Shown: positions 1-11,745, counted from the first letter of the stretch. The stretch: DNA of 64,000 bases from Reticulitermes lucifugus (GCA_026260175.1 JAKCWW010001172.1:1-64000), one strand, 5' to 3'. The notes: a model not told the origin generated them from the letters alone. Numbers and translations: made by a program.

Positions 1-460
1 TAGACACATTTTTACTAGCCTTACTAGTTTCATGGGGATACCAAACTCAATGAGAATATTATAGAAATATTAAGCCCTTAAAGATTAAAAGTAAGAAGGC
101 TAAGAAGAAGAAGAAGAAGAAACTGGAGTGCAGGAAGAGGTGCCAGTGTATTCATTGCTACAGTGGGGTGGGGATGGGGACAAAATTTACTTCTTTGAAC
201 TTTCCCAGGATATATTCGCCCGTCATTCTATGAAGATTGACCTGAATGCTACGTAAAGATACAGTTAGTACCGCGCAGTAAACACATCCATTGTCGTTTA
301 TAATATGACTAAATGGTTACGCCATAACTTAGTACATAGAATTTACTGAGGCGTTCTTTACCTTCAAAATGTCATATGGTTTCACTGTACACAGGTAAAT
401 GTAATTTCATTCACTGCCATAAAAAGTGGTCTTACCTGCTGCTCCTCTTTTCATGAATCT
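1..460. other. No gene recognised; short (AAG)n run
   Basis: This is AT-rich sequence with no convincing coding potential on either strand. The only structured feature is a purine-rich (AAG)n microsatellite at about 102-122. No repeat family was recognised. Confidence 0.5.
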
Positions 461-1160
461 GGCCAAAACTGCAGAGCGTTATGTGCAGATCTCCTATGCC
501 AAATTGTACCCAAATGGGAAAATAAAGTTCGAGAGTATGGATAGAAATTTATTTACTCCACTAAGTATAGTGTGGCGTTTACCAAGCTGATTAGAATGAC
601 ACTCATGTTAACTCAATAAATTTTTGCGGACATCTCTCAAGCCGAATTTTAGCCAAGTTGGTCATAAAATGTATAAAATGGGTGAAAACTTCCTCTACGG
701 CCTGCGCACTGATTTTAACGTAACGTATAATTTTAATGTAAGACATCCCCGTTGGCGTATCGATCATAAGTATATATTTTATTTAATTAAAGCCGCTTAA
801 CACATGTTTTTATTGGCTTCCTCAAGTTCTTGTAACGATGGATATGCGCTTGATTAACATCAGTAATTTAAATGTAAGACATCCTCGTTTTGCCAATAAA
901 AATGTGTGTTAAAGGACTTGTTGGGTCCCATTGTAAAATTAAATAAAATATATACTTATGACTTATAATTGTTCAATAGAATCACGTCGAGATTTCGTAT
1001 GCCGAATTTTACCCATATCAGTCAAGAATGATAGAAAGTACGAGTATAAATTTTTTACGCCGTCAAAGTATGAGTGACACTGAACTGATTTTTCTGAAAC
1101 TTTCGCTTTCTCGACGAGTTTTTATAAACAACGCCTGTTCCGAATTTCACGAAAATCCAA
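460..1160 (+). repeat. Degenerate tandem repeat, same family as 48.0-48.7 kb
   Basis: A motif of the form TGCCGAATTTTACCCA followed by a GGTCAAGAA-like block recurs at about 498, 640, 1000 and 1137. In two of these units it is followed by a TTTACTCC or TTTTTACGCC block and an AAGTATxAGTG block. The same motif order appears at about 48120, 48436 and 48577. The units are strongly diverged and unequally spaced, so this is an old array, or an internal part of a transposable element, rather than a young satellite. The family is not identified. An inverted repeat sits inside the array at 764-961. Confidence 0.5.
764..961. repeat. Inverted repeat with roughly 75-nt spacer
   Basis: The left arm (764-817) and right arm (892-961) are reverse complements over the blocks TCATAAGTATATATTTTATT and AACACATGTTTTTATTGGC, with a roughly 16-20-nt insertion in the right arm. 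A direct repeat AATGTAAGACATCC lies at 737-750 and 871-884, outside and inside the fold. The arrangement fits a small foldback element or an inverted duplication. No terminal duplication could be defined. Confidence 0.6.
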
Positions 1161-3300
1161 CAAATATTTAATCACGGATAAGAAGACGCAGGCAGAAGGA
1201 CGGACGGGTGGACGGACATAGCCTGCACACAACAAATTCTTCTTGTACTTGATAAGAAAGACCAAACCAAGCACCTTAACGCCATGTACAGAAATGATCG
1301 CCGTTTCTTTGAGAACCACATAAATCACATGAATGCATTTTGTGGGCGGAATGTTGAATTTTATGGTGCTAAATATCTTGCAACATAAAAGAACCATTAA
1401 CCGGAAATTGCGACTGTATTTGATTCTTGGATTACGCACACATCGTTGTTGTCTTATACATTTACATAATTCTGATCTCTTATATTACCTTTAATACTGT
1501 ACCATTACAATCTTTACTCTTCCCTCCAATAATTGTAACTTGGAATTATGAATGTTCTTTTTGGTGATTATAAGGTCTCTTTCATCTTAATGCCACGTTA
1601 AAGCGTTAATTTTTATATTGTAAAGGAATATTTTTAATCTAGGTTTTAGAGATTAAGTTTGTAAGTTGTTACTTGTATTGTAAAATGTGCGACAGATAGG
1701 GTACTGGTTCTCAAAGTAGGCCTGCTGAGTGCTGTATACTGTCCTGTAAAAAAACCTTTGCTTTATAGTAAGTCTACATAATCACATGGCAGCTCTCCTG
1801 TTTAGTATTATTCAACGGCGTGTCGTTCCTCTACTAAGTCCAGATTATTCATTTCGCAAAGGAAAAACAGAAAGAAATACAGAAGGAAAAATATGACAGT
1901 CATATAGAACGGATCCATTAGCCAGATGAATCGATGGTAAAAAAAAAGGAATTTAGGCTTAAGTATTTTTCTTCCCTCTTCAGCATTCATAATTTCCAAA
2001 CACATCTCCAACATTCTGCTCTCCCTCCACACGCTTCTCCCTCCATTGCGAGTTTTTATCTCGAGAATCTTCAAGCCTTCTTAATACTGGAAGCAAAGTC
2101 ATGAAAAATTATTAGAGTTACTCTACATTTGAATGTTTAATGCATTTCAATACGCCTACGTGTTCAATATGAAAGAAGATATTTTCAAAAGTAATGCATG
2201 CCTTAATCATCGTACTTTCAGTCAGATAGTTGAAGAGAAAATCAGTAAAATGTTTCATTACTTCAGATAAGTGATTTCACTGTGAGCATTGTATTATTAC
2301 GTCGAATATGTTACACTCATACGGAAGAACACATAAATATGTTATAGGCAAACTCTAACCATATCGTGCAACTGAAGACTCGCAACTTGCTTCTTAAGAA
2401 AGTTAATTGCGATGAAATCAGGGAAAAATGATAGGACAGAACATACTCAACAAATGCGCAAAATGAAAAATGCGTAACCCCATGAAATTATGGTTGGGAA
2501 ACCTAAAGGGAAGAACCACGAGGGAGACGTTTTCTGACGTGAAGATAATTTTAAAAGAAGTTATAAGGAATTAGTACCCGACGTCGCCGTCCGGTTGTTG
2601 GCATTCCTGCAATGTATTCGAAATATCTCGGGTTCAAATATCGGTCCAGACATCGATTATTCGGAGAGGTTTTTCGTGATTTTCCTAAGTCCTTCGGTGA
2701 AAATGTCGGAATAATACATTAGACTGAGCCACAGCTCCTCCCGCTCACATACTTCGTAGTTCAGTGTCCACTAAACCACCTAACATTGCAAGTTATGTAA
2801 TTCCGAAATAAAGACAGCGTCGTAACATAAAGCATACATAAAAATTAAATTAATGTGGAAGAATTTTTATTGGATTCATGTATCTCAGGATACAGATCAA
2901 CGGCGGGATTTTGTGAAACTGGTAATGAACTTTCATATTACGCAGCAGCTACCGTCCCGTGATTTCTACAGCTCCACAAAGTGGGGAAAGGAGGTGTTGG
3001 TTACACTAGTGGTGGGCGGGAATATGCGATTTACCGTGAAGATATCTGCCTTATTTTACGTCGCCAAATTTATGTATTTTCTTAGTTCCATTCTTATAAA
3101 TCTCCCTTTTATAACTTATGTGTCTAAAGATACTGAATCATCAGAAATGGCACAGAGACTCTAAGTTCATTGAGGCAACTTAGTTTTCAGCTTGAGCCAT
3201 ATCTTTAGTAATTTTAAACAACGTGCATTTTTCTGTAAATTTTAGGTGGAGTCACTACAAACCAAGTATAACTCGGAAGGCGGGAAATAAAATAACCACA
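1160..3300. other. No gene recognised
   Basis: About 2 kb of AT-rich sequence. The longest open frames (about 105 codons at 1122-1439 minus and 103 codons at 2853-3164 plus) show no domain, no conserved motif and no codon bias, and are what chance gives in such sequence. Confidence 0.45.
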
Positions 3301-3304
3301 ACTC

Positions 3305-3362
3305 AGTGAATGTCTTGACCTACTGAGCGACATTCCGATTTTCAGGAAAGGCTGTGCGTAGT
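3305..3362 (+). mobile_element. Possible LINE 3' tail fragment
   Basis: The order TGTCTTGACCTACTGAGCGAC, then TTTTCAGGAAAGGCTGTGC, resembles the 3' untranslated tail of the LINE at 41.25-41.73 kb (aatttcttgac, gag, then tcaagaaggactctgc). It is short and diverged, so this is a weak assignment. Confidence 0.25.
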
Positions 3363-3498
3363 GATTACAAACTGTTCTTGTTCCTCCAATATATTAACGT
3401 CCAGACATGGGAACGGCATTGAATTGAAAGCAGTTAGTGTTAATTGTGCTTAGGTATTGCCAACAGTGATCTTGTATCGTATTCAGTGGGAAAAGGTG

Positions 3499-3632
3499 GA
3501 TCATTGTCTCGGGGGTAAATAGCCGAGCTACGAGGATGACCATTCACCTGCATCTGCTACCGAGGTTAATATATGGAGCTATACCTCTACTCCACGGCAT
3601 GCGCACGGGTAATTTCACCTTTACTTTAACTG
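3499..3632 (+). mobile_element. SINE-1 copy, 3' portion
   Basis: It carries the SINE-1 body and tail in sense orientation: a GGGGGTAAA block, CATCTGCTACCGAGGTTAA, then GGAGCTATACCTCTACTCC and an end close to TTTCACCTTTACTTTAAC. The tRNA-like head is missing or too diverged to see. SINE-1 sense orientation was set from the copy at 22.9 kb, where a tRNA-like head precedes the same tail. Confidence 0.6.
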
Positions 3633-3639
3633 GCTTAGA

Positions 3640-5380
3640 CCATTCACAGTAAGGACTGTGGCATCCACTTCTGTTGGAGGCCAGAGTGTTCGTTCGTAGG
3701 TCTGTATCCTGTGCCAACTCTAGACTGCACAAACAGTGGCTTGGACCCAGGGACATTGAGGCCTCTCTGCGAATTAAATTTGTGACTATCGTAAGAATAC
3801 ATATAAACATAAATATATATATTTATATATATACACAAGTGCGGCCCTCGGGCGAGTCCTTGCGAATTATGTGGCCCTCCTGTGGATTGGATTTGGCTAG
3901 CCCTGTTTTATATATTAAAATGCACACAAACATCTATATCAAAGGTTGTTTTAGTATGTCCTGCGTCGACAGTGGCTATTTGTGTTACGATGGATGGAGG
4001 AGTACCACCTCTCTGAAGGTGGCCAATATGGGCCGTAACATGTAGGGGGAATGTCATATATTTATAAAAACAGTGCTGCTTTATTGTTGCGCAGTCTTTG
4101 GAACAAATATTGTGAACCAGTTTACTGTACGGAACATGGATAATCTTAAATAAGTAAGGAAATACACTGAGGATTTTCATAAATTGTTTTCTTCATCAGA
4201 TAGGGTCTGTTATTAAGATGATGAAATAAAGGGGGGTGGTAAGATGGGTGATACATGCAGTACGTACTGGGAAATGAGAACTTGTAGGATAGCCTGAAGG
4301 GAAGTTGCTACTTGGTAGACTGTGAGTAGAGATTAGAAGAAAATGTTAAAATAAGTACAAAATAAGTCTTGTTATTTTTGGACTGGATTCAACCGGCTCA
4401 GCTTATTGTCTAATGGTCTCTTTTGAATACGATGATGAATCTGTGGGTTCTAAGAAGGGAAGGATTTTAGTTTGAACAGGTAAGCTGTTATGAGCCTGTC
4501 ACGAAATCTTCATTACGTTGATATAGCCACAGCCACATCGATTGAAGCTTGAGGTGAAATGCCACGTTACTAGACATGGAACCTAAGCAACGAGTCTCAG
4601 GCTCCACTTCCCAACAGATGACAACGTCACTCATCCCACAATTTCTGTTTCGTTTCTTTGTGTCATTTGCGAAGTAAAAACCTGAAAACAGTAGTTGGTA
4701 ATAAGCAGCACTGGAGAAATGGAAGCAACTGGGAATGAACCCAAGCTTCAATTGATGTGGCTTGTGCCTATCGTTAATTTAACTGTATTAATCGAACTCA
4801 AGTTTTTGATGTTGCTAGGTGTTGTGACGGAGTACAAATAAAACCAAATGCCATAAACAAAGCGTATTATTTAATCGTAAGAAGAGGGAGCATCCGTCAG
4901 ACTTAACACCGTGCCTCTGTGTAAATACAACAAACCGTGTTGAATTTTATATTCCCTCAATGTATTTTCTCTCATTTTATCAATAGAGGTGGCTAAGGGG
5001 AAAGATAAAATTGGAAGGGGATGTGAGAGGCGGCGGGTGAGTTTTTGTTATAGGGTGGTGTCACTTTTCTTCGTTTCTTGAATCAGCGAACGAACGAAAA
5101 TATGCCCAACTTGCATTGAATTTTTCATGGTTTTAATTTCCCGGATTGCCTTGCAGCTGTAAGTACAGTAAAAGTCTGATGTCTTTTTTTTTCTCTTTCC
5201 TCACAACTGTCTATCCTTTTTCATCCATTCATGCTCCCCTCAATCTCCCCCACTCTCTGTTACTACATCAGGTGTCTCTGTCTCAGTCTCTCATCCTTCT
5301 CTTGTGCCTCATTCCTTATTCTTTATCTTTGTTAAGTTTCAGATGAAAATAATTATAGGTGACGCACCAGAATACTGTAT
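3640..5380. other. No gene recognised
   Basis: AT-rich sequence with a short TA-rich run around 3810-3836. Overlapping open frames on both strands around 3644-4180 have no recognisable domain and are judged spurious. Confidence 0.45.
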
Positions 5381-5392
5381 ATTTTTTGTATT

Positions 5393-5437
5393 CTCTACAA
5401 CATGTTTCGGCCAATTTTTATGGCCATCGTCATGTAG
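5393..5437 (-). ncRNA. Hammerhead-ribozyme-like motif, stem I CTAC/GTAG
   Basis: On the minus strand the order is stem I strand CTAC (5434-5437), core ATGACGA (5427-5433; consensus CTGANGA, so the first core C is A), an extra U, stem II GGCC (5422-5425), a 9-nt loop, GGCC (5409-5412), GAAA, a CATG loop, the dinucleotide TT in the cleavage-site position, then the stem I partner GTAG (5395-5398). Stem I and stem II pair perfectly. The missing core C is expected to abolish catalysis. The assignment rests on matching the known hammerhead layout by eye; no folding program was run. Confidence 0.55.
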
Positions 5438-5444
5438 TTGCACA

Positions 5445-6290
5445 GTTTACATAAAAGAAACTATATCAGGTAGAGGCCTCTCATTTACAAGCAGTGGATA
5501 CCATAATCAGTATTAAAAGTTTTATTACAAATAGTGGAATAATATGAAAATAAAATAAAAATTAAAAACGGATTACAATCAAATATGTTCGCTGAGACCC
5601 TTTCTTTATACGTTTGTATTGCTCAGAGTGCCCTGTAGATAGAAGAGGGTTTGTCTTGCGGTGTGTAGTGGATAAAATCTCGTGACTAGCTTTCATGAGT
5701 ACAACCTTTGATATAGTGCAAAACTGTGAACATAACAAAAATTAAATAAGACAATTTGGTATTAATCTAAATAAAAATATACATTAACCTATATATGTAA
5801 CATTTTAGATTAATAATTTAGATAAACCTGTGTGTAGGTAATTATGACTTTGGCCTATCCCACTGTGTCGTACACAGTTCTCAAAAAAAGTATTTCACGT
5901 CAAATATTTATTTTGTCTCTGCAAATTTTATCTTAAACTTTCTCAACCCAAGAAAAACAAAATGTGATGTTATCATAAATGTAATTTGGCCTTCACTTAA
6001 AGTGCCTGATATTTTTGTCCGACTCTAAGGAAACCTTAATTCTCGACAGAGTTCAGTGGAGTTCTCCAATATAAACGTTCACGAAGGAGTCGAGGTTTTC
6101 CATACTGACAGACAGACGTTGTGAAGCTACTAGCTCTTGTCGTGACTTTGATATATGTCCTAATTATGTGTAGTTTAAACATACTGAAAGGTGGATAACG
6201 GACAGTGTCCAGGCAAAATGTTACAATGTTGTGGAAATGTACTGAAAGGCGTTCTACTTTAATAAGCATACCAGCAATTGAGACTGGATA
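5445..6290. other. No gene recognised
   Basis: AT-rich sequence between two hammerhead-like loci. A 77-codon minus-strand frame (6036-6269) has no recognisable domain. The bases next to 6293 may belong to the same element as the palindrome that follows. Confidence 0.4.
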
Positions 6291-6292
6291 AT

Positions 6293-6417
6293 TCGCTCTT
6301 CTGGAATATTACGTAGCATAGATTGGTAGTTAGTTACTTCCTTTCGGGACAACCTATCGGTCCCATTCTAAAGGGACTAAATACCAATCTACGCTGCGTA
6401 ACATGCAAGAAGAGCGA
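6293..6417. repeat. 125-bp palindrome enclosing a degenerate hammerhead-like core
   Basis: The arms 6293-6334 and 6376-6417 (42 nt each) are reverse complements at 36 of 42 positions; both begin or end with TCGCTCTTCT or its complement. Read on the minus strand, the apical part contains GGGACC, GATA, GGTTGTCCC and then GAAA, so a GGGAC-type stem II is followed by GAAA as in the hammerhead-like units elsewhere in the window. The CTGANGA core is degraded (TTTAGAA). The downstream text at 6428-6456 shares CGCGACGGAAGCCTGAAATCA with 48.33 kb, showing that the two loci belong to one repeat family. Confidence 0.6.
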
Positions 6418-6419
6418 CG

Positions 6420-7055
6420 ATATCATTTACACCGCGACGGAAGCCTGAAATCACGCCTGCTTATTTCTACATCACTTCGCCACCGTAAGAGACATCTGTT
6501 CAGTATTAAGGGAGCATTGTCTTCGGTAATATTATCTGCATTTGTTCAGGTTCTGTTATTATTACACAGCACGCTAAGTTACATGGAAGCTCTAAAATCG
6601 TAATTTATATTTTATAGAGAAATCCAGCGGATGAACTGTCAAGCTTGAAAAGGAAAATGTCTTCACTCTTTTGTTTCCACCTGGTATGTAGTTGGTCGTG
6701 TGTCCACTGCCCCAAGGTTTGCTGCAGCATTCGGAGAAAAATAATGAGAGCACCACTTCAATTCTCTTTCCATTTGTTGTCTTTTTGTACTTGCTCCTCC
6801 TATTTCTTCCCCCTTCACCGCTCATTTGTTTTCTTTTATTTCAGTCTATCTCATACTGTCTACCTGTCTTGTCTCCATATCCAATGTGGGTGTTCTCAAA
6901 CGCTAAGATTCACCCCAGAGCAAAACATAACTATTTTTAAAAACAAAAAGTCTTTTTAAGTTCGTCGCTCTTCAGTTACAAATTGGCGTTACATGTGAAA
7001 ACCCACTTTAAGCAAGAGTGAAATATTGCTGCTACTTACGGTTATCGAAAAAGTA
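6420..7055. other. No gene recognised; start belongs to the 6.3-kb element
   Basis: The first roughly 50 bases share a block with 48.33 kb and so belong to that repeat family. The rest is unassigned. A polypyrimidine-rich stretch at about 6755-6870 gives open frames rich in Phe, Ser and Leu, which look spurious. Confidence 0.4.
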
Positions 7056-7059
7056 TATT

Positions 7060-7258
7060 ATGATTCGCCGTGCGGTCTGAGGTCTAGGTCTGCAGCCGCT
7101 CGATTCCTGGGATCGCTGTTTCTAATCTTGCTGAGGGCATGGATGTTCGTCCCCTTTGTTTGTTGTGTGTTGTGTAGATAGTGACCTCTGCGACGAACTG
7201 ATCACTCATTCAGGGGAGTCCTGCCGGATGTGTTTGTCTAATTGTGTGTGTGTGATCC
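7060..7258 (+). mobile_element. SINE-3 copy (tRNA-derived)
   Basis: The sense strand runs GTGCGGTCTGAGG, GCAGCCGCTCGATTCCTGGGATCG (tRNA-like head, degenerate), AGGGCATGGATGTTCGTC, TTTGTTGTGTGTTGTGTAG, then GACCTCTGCGACGAACTGATCACTC and CAGGGGAGTCCTGCCGGATGTG. The same order occurs in reverse at 22.69-22.90 kb and 37.63-37.88 kb, and the 37.6-kb copy has a clear B box. The open frame across it is not a gene. Confidence 0.75.
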
Positions 7259-7264
7259 ATAAAC

Positions 7265-8495
7265 TTCAACAGCGATTTGGCCTAGGCCTGATTCTTACTG
7301 TTGCGCCACAGGAAAAAAATATTTTGTTTCATAGTTCATTACTCTTTGGCAACTTAATTGGCAGTATGAACGGTTTGCCATATTATAAATAAAAGGGCGT
7401 GTAACACGTTTTCATCTGTGAGGGAATGTCATCAATCTCTTACGAACTGCTTCTCTACCTACCTACCTACCTACCTAACAGTCTAACTGAATAAACTGAC
7501 GAAATTTTAACGTAAAGATAGAGGTCATGAAGTTCACCACTTGCAGTGGCAAGCTAGAAGGCTTTAACATTGAAATAGGTCGATAGGGAACGGTCTTATT
7601 ACAAGCTTTAGGAGGGTTGTAACTTAGCTAATGAACTAGGCAAGAAATTATCTTGTAAAGAATCTGAATGTCTGATACCAAGTTGAAGAGAAACCCGCCA
7701 TTGTCTCATACCTTGACCCAGTTGAATCCAGTTCATATATGCAAGCCGTGCTTTTTTGAAGTTTTAGATTCATTATCACCTCTGTGAGAACTAAAAACAT
7801 CTGCACACAGGGAACACCGCCCATCGGAAACTGCTTGATTGATATATTTCCTTAAAAAATCTTTATATAACTTACTTTAAACTGGAAATTAACGGGACAT
7901 AGGTTTTATGATTTGTTTGAAGATATTTTCCTAGTATTTACCGAGCGTTGTTGAATATAATGAAGGTAATTTCAGTTACCTTTAACCTGTGGTCCGCCCG
8001 GAAGACTTTAAGGGGACCTGACGAATACAAGTAAACATTATTACTTGAATAATGGCTTGCTTTTTAAGTCCAAACGAACATCAACTTATTCAAACGTGAC
8101 AAATCTTCCCAATGTCTTACAGTCCTACAAAGTTTTACACAATCTAAATAAGACAGTGTCAACTTATTGTTTCTGTACAGTGACTTAAAAATGCTTCGTA
8201 CATATTAGCGCTATTAAGTTGGCGCTATATCAGTAGTTTAGCATTTGGCACACGGAATTTAAAGATATACAGAATAATTTTCAAGTACCACCTAAGGACA
8301 CCGACGTTCTGAATTCCATGGCGTACATTCATATCGTGTCCTTATCTGTCTGTCGTAAAATTGAATAATGTTGTTACGCCTGACAAGTGTCATATTATTT
8401 CAGTGCATTTAATAAAATCTACTTTCCATCTTCCCTCTTTTATTATTTGTCTTCTTTACACGACGCTGCACAGTGACTAGGCTACGTGCTTGGAC
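7265..8495. other. No gene recognised; (TACC)n microsatellite at 7456-7477
   Basis: AT-rich sequence. A short tetranucleotide run, TACC repeated, lies at 7456-7477. No open frame longer than about 80 codons and no recognised repeat. Confidence 0.45.
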
Positions 8496-8504
8496 GACAA
8501 AGGA

Positions 8505-8716
8505 ATCGTAGTTTGATTTTCGTGCAGAGGTAAGGCAGTTTTTCTTTTCTCCAAAGCTCTTAGGCCGCTTGTGGGGTCCAACCATCCACGTATTCATGGG
8601 GCACCGGGGACACTTTCTCCGGAATTAAAGCGGCCACGACTTGAAGCAAACCGCTTTCCATCTAGTGCCAGGGCTAATAATATGTGGAGCCACACCTCCA
8701 CTTGCCGTATAAATTT
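8505..8716 (+). mobile_element. SINE-1 copy
   Basis: In sense orientation it shows the pyrimidine-rich block TTTTTCTTTTCTCC after the head, a middle with GGGGCACCGGGGACACTTTCTCCGG, then CATCTAGTGCCAGGGCTAA and TGTGGAGCCACACCTCCACTT. The tRNA-like head is only faintly visible upstream (CGTAGTTTGATTTTCGTG). The open frames over it (8571-8885 plus and overlapping ones) are by-products of the repeat. Confidence 0.65.
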
Positions 8717-9464
8717 AGGGCATGGTGCTTTATTAAGGACAGGAGCAACTGCAATTTCACGTATTTTCAAAATTTCTTGCCCCTACTTAGTAGGTATGAA
8801 TATGAATCTGTGCACTCATTATCACCTGATACCTTTAGAATATGTGGAGCTTTATCTCCACCTTCTCAGTACTCAATTACTTTAAGCATATGAAGAAATT
8901 TATATTCACCATATTTTCATAATGTAACATAAATATGGGCCTATACTTGTGATATTTTCATTCTTCTGGTTGGGTTCATATGTGTGTCTCCCAAAATTAA
9001 CTTTCGAAAAATTGGATGATTTTTTTTACGTGAAGCAGGTATAAATATTATGCTGCCGGAGGTCACCGGGTATGCAGTTGGCCGAGTTAAACAAGACTAA
9101 CAAAGTACCTATAGATTTCTGTTTTTGTCATTACTTGAGTTTAAGATTGCAATACGTGACACAGTGCGACGGTTGGTAAAACGACACCTACTTAAATTGC
9201 GTAAATATATTTGCTAGGAAAAAGATTGCTCGGGAGAGCTAAACATAGGTGAGTGGATAATGTCACAATATAGATCAGAGAAGAGGCTGGGAATTTATGG
9301 GCTGTACTGAACTTATGAAATATAGGGTCCAAACAGACCCATATGAAGAAGGTGCTTTATTCTTTGGCTCTATAATAACGGAGAAGTGTTTGACGAAATG
9401 AGGACCTTCACGCCCGTGGATTTAGTGAGTTACACGTGCCAGTTGCCCTAAACGAATCGAAGCA

Positions 9465-9645
9465 CGGAGTGTTTGTTCCTCTGCACTCCATGAAGAAATT
9501 TGGAGCAGCGCGGGTTTAGAGACACTCATTCTTAACTTTAGCACTTGATGGATGTGAGTGGCCAGTTTCACGGCTCGGCCGCTTTACCCCCGAGGAAACA
9601 GCACCCCGTACCTTTTGAGTATGAGACTGGGCGGGCCCCAGAGTT
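9465..9645 (-). mobile_element. SINE-1 copy, antisense
   Basis: The plus strand reads CCATGAAGAAATTTGGAGCAG, CACTCATTCTTAACTTTAGC, then GGTGTGAGTGG-like text, CGGCCGCTTTACCCCCGAGG and GGGCGGGCCCCAGAG, which is the reverse complement of the SINE-1 body at 43.05-43.25 kb. The tRNA-like head is not preserved. Confidence 0.65.
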
Positions 9646-10007
9646 AGGGTGAGCACTTTCAAAAGCAGTCAAATCATGTCGTAGTTAAGATTTCGTTTAT
9701 ACGTTTATCGATCGTCAAACTTGGTTTCGAACCAAATACTTTCATTCAGACTAGAGCCGAGGTCATAGTGTAATGATTAGCATGTTAGTCTAGGACTGGG
9801 CTTTGCCACTAAACTTAAAAGTACATTGTAATTAAAAATTACAGCATAACGAAAGCCGGTCCACTAAAGACGGAGAAGGAGTGAACCCGAAGGTCTCTGT
9901 ATATCACGTATGCGTCTGACAATAAAAAACATACTTGTAGTGCCGGTGTAATACATCAGTTGAAGGTAAAGTGAAGTTGTCAGTGTGTAAGCCGTGAACC
10001 TGTATAG

Positions 10008-10235
10008 GAAAGTGGAGGCATAGATCCACTCATTCTTAACCTCGACACTTGTAGATTGAAGTGAGTGGTCAGCTTTACGTCCCCACCACGTTACTCCGGG
10101 AGGAACAGTCCCCCGGTTCTCACTGAATAGGAGGCTGGATTAGACCGAGGGCCGGTCTGCTCGGTTTGGACAGGAGAAAAATCTTTTCTCTTGCCATAAA
10201 ATGGACCACGGTTCGGTGAAAGTCCAGTCAGTCAA
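10008..10235 (-). mobile_element. SINE-1 copy, antisense
   Basis: The plus strand shows GGCATAGATCCACTCATTC, TTAACCTCGACACTTG, TCCGGGAGGAACAGTCCCCC, GAATAGGAGGCTGGATTAG, GGCCGGTCTGCTCGGTTTGG and AGGAGAAAAATCTTTTCTC. This is a long copy reaching the pyrimidine block next to the head; the remains of a B box may be the ACGGTTCGGTGAAAGTCC text at its right end. Confidence 0.65.
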
Positions 10236-10239
10236 ACAA

Positions 10240-11022
10240 TGGGGAGCATCAAATATAAAAGTGGTAAATAAATTAAATATTGTCAGTAACTTTTAGAGAG
10301 ATATGAGTTAAACAGTTTTCCTGCTTCGCACCATAAACTGATATTTTTTTTGTTTTGGCTGCCAACCTGTGTTGCTGCGTCTGAGTAATAATCTAACATG
10401 ATCTGTCAAAAGAACAGGATAGCATGGAGAAAGAGAGAGATTTTGAAGAGACCAATTAGGAAATTTTTTTATTAGAAACCGTAGTTCACTAACGCTCCCT
10501 CTTAGAATACGTATTTTTTTCAAACGTAGCTGATACCATATTTCTTTTTTTCAATTCTTCCAATCAGAACCTCGTCATCCCTTCTGCACTTACACAGCCA
10601 TACAACCGTGATGCACATTGAAATATCCCAGCTTCAAGTACTTTTCCAAGCGAGGAATCTGATGATACGGATCACTTGGGGCAGGGAAAAGGAAATTGAA
10701 AAGGTTGTGTTACGAATTCGTGTTTTTATGTATCTTCAATTGTGAGCAATGGCATTGAATTTGTTAGTCAAGATTCCTTGTACGAGTGAAAAGATAGGAT
10801 GCAGCTGTGGGGTCTGTAGAGAAGTACATACATGGATAAAACTTTAAGAAAAGCCATATTTTGGCTCTTATCAAATTTGATACAGTTCAGTTTAATTTCG
10901 GTTTATAAATTCTTACAGAAGCTAGGCCAGTTAAATGTCAAAAGTTTGTTAGAAGTTCGCATTCAAAGAATTTCAAACACAGAAGTAACCAAGATATCAG
11001 TTTAAAGAAGGAAATTTTAATT
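10240..11022. other. No gene recognised
   Basis: AT-rich sequence without recognised repeats or coding signal. Confidence 0.45.
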
Positions 11023-11024
11023 GC

Positions 11025-11160
11025 CCTGAAAGTAAATTTGTCTCTGTGCACGCTATGCAGGCATATGGAGAAGTTTAGGTATAGCTCCACTTATTTTAAC
11101 GTCGACATTAGATGGAATTCAGTAGCCAGCTTGACGACCCGGCCGTTTCTGGTATACCTT
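11025..11160 (-). mobile_element. SINE-1 fragment, antisense
   Basis: The plus strand shows CACGCTATGCAGGCATATGG, GGTATAGCTCCACTTATTTT, AACGTCGACATTAGATGG and GACCCGGCCGTTTCTGG, matching the reverse complement of the SINE-1 3' half. The head half is absent. Confidence 0.6.
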
Positions 11161-11602
11161 AGCTTACGTGTGAGTATTAATATTAAATGTATGTTGCGTT
11201 AATTATGTATATATGCAGCTAATTCAAGATCTCATCCAGTTGTTGAATTTTGTGAAGAAGACAATGAAATTTAGTGTGTCACAACAAAAGAACTCCGTTG
11301 ATTATTTCCAGAGTTTCAAGAATTATGCAAGTAACTTTGATACGTGTTTAGTTACTTTATTTTGTAGCAGCTAGTTATTTAATTACTCTGTTTTCGTGAC
11401 TGCAGTGTGTAGGAGACAATCTTTAATGTGTGTACTTCCACTAAGGGATTACGCACAGTGATTGCGAGGTCATTGTGATCGGCTGCTGTCATTACAAATT
11501 TCCGGAATATGTCCCCCTTCTAATTTCTTCGCATTCGGTCCTTGACGATAAAAGTAGTCACTCTTCGACATACAGCAGTAAGCCTGTGTTCATGTTGCTC
11601 AC

Positions 11603-11745
11603 CAAGGGTCTCAGGAGATTTGCAAGATTTGTTACCAAACGTCGTTTCAAAACGAGTAACACCACTTCGTCTTCGGGAAGTACCGAATTAAAATCCTGTC
11701 CCAGAGACGACAGACGATTTTCCTGGCATTTCACAGCAGTCTGCC
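11603..11745 (-). other. Candidate isolated exon (weak)
   Basis: On the minus strand an open interval of 143 bases lies between an acceptor-like TGGCATTTTCCAG (ending at 11746) and a donor-like GTGAGC (11602-11597). One frame is open throughout and contains the residues LPEDEVVLLVLKRRLVTN. I do not recognise the protein. The case rests only on the two splice-like signals and an open frame, and such coincidences are common in 64 kb of AT-rich DNA. Confidence 0.12.
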
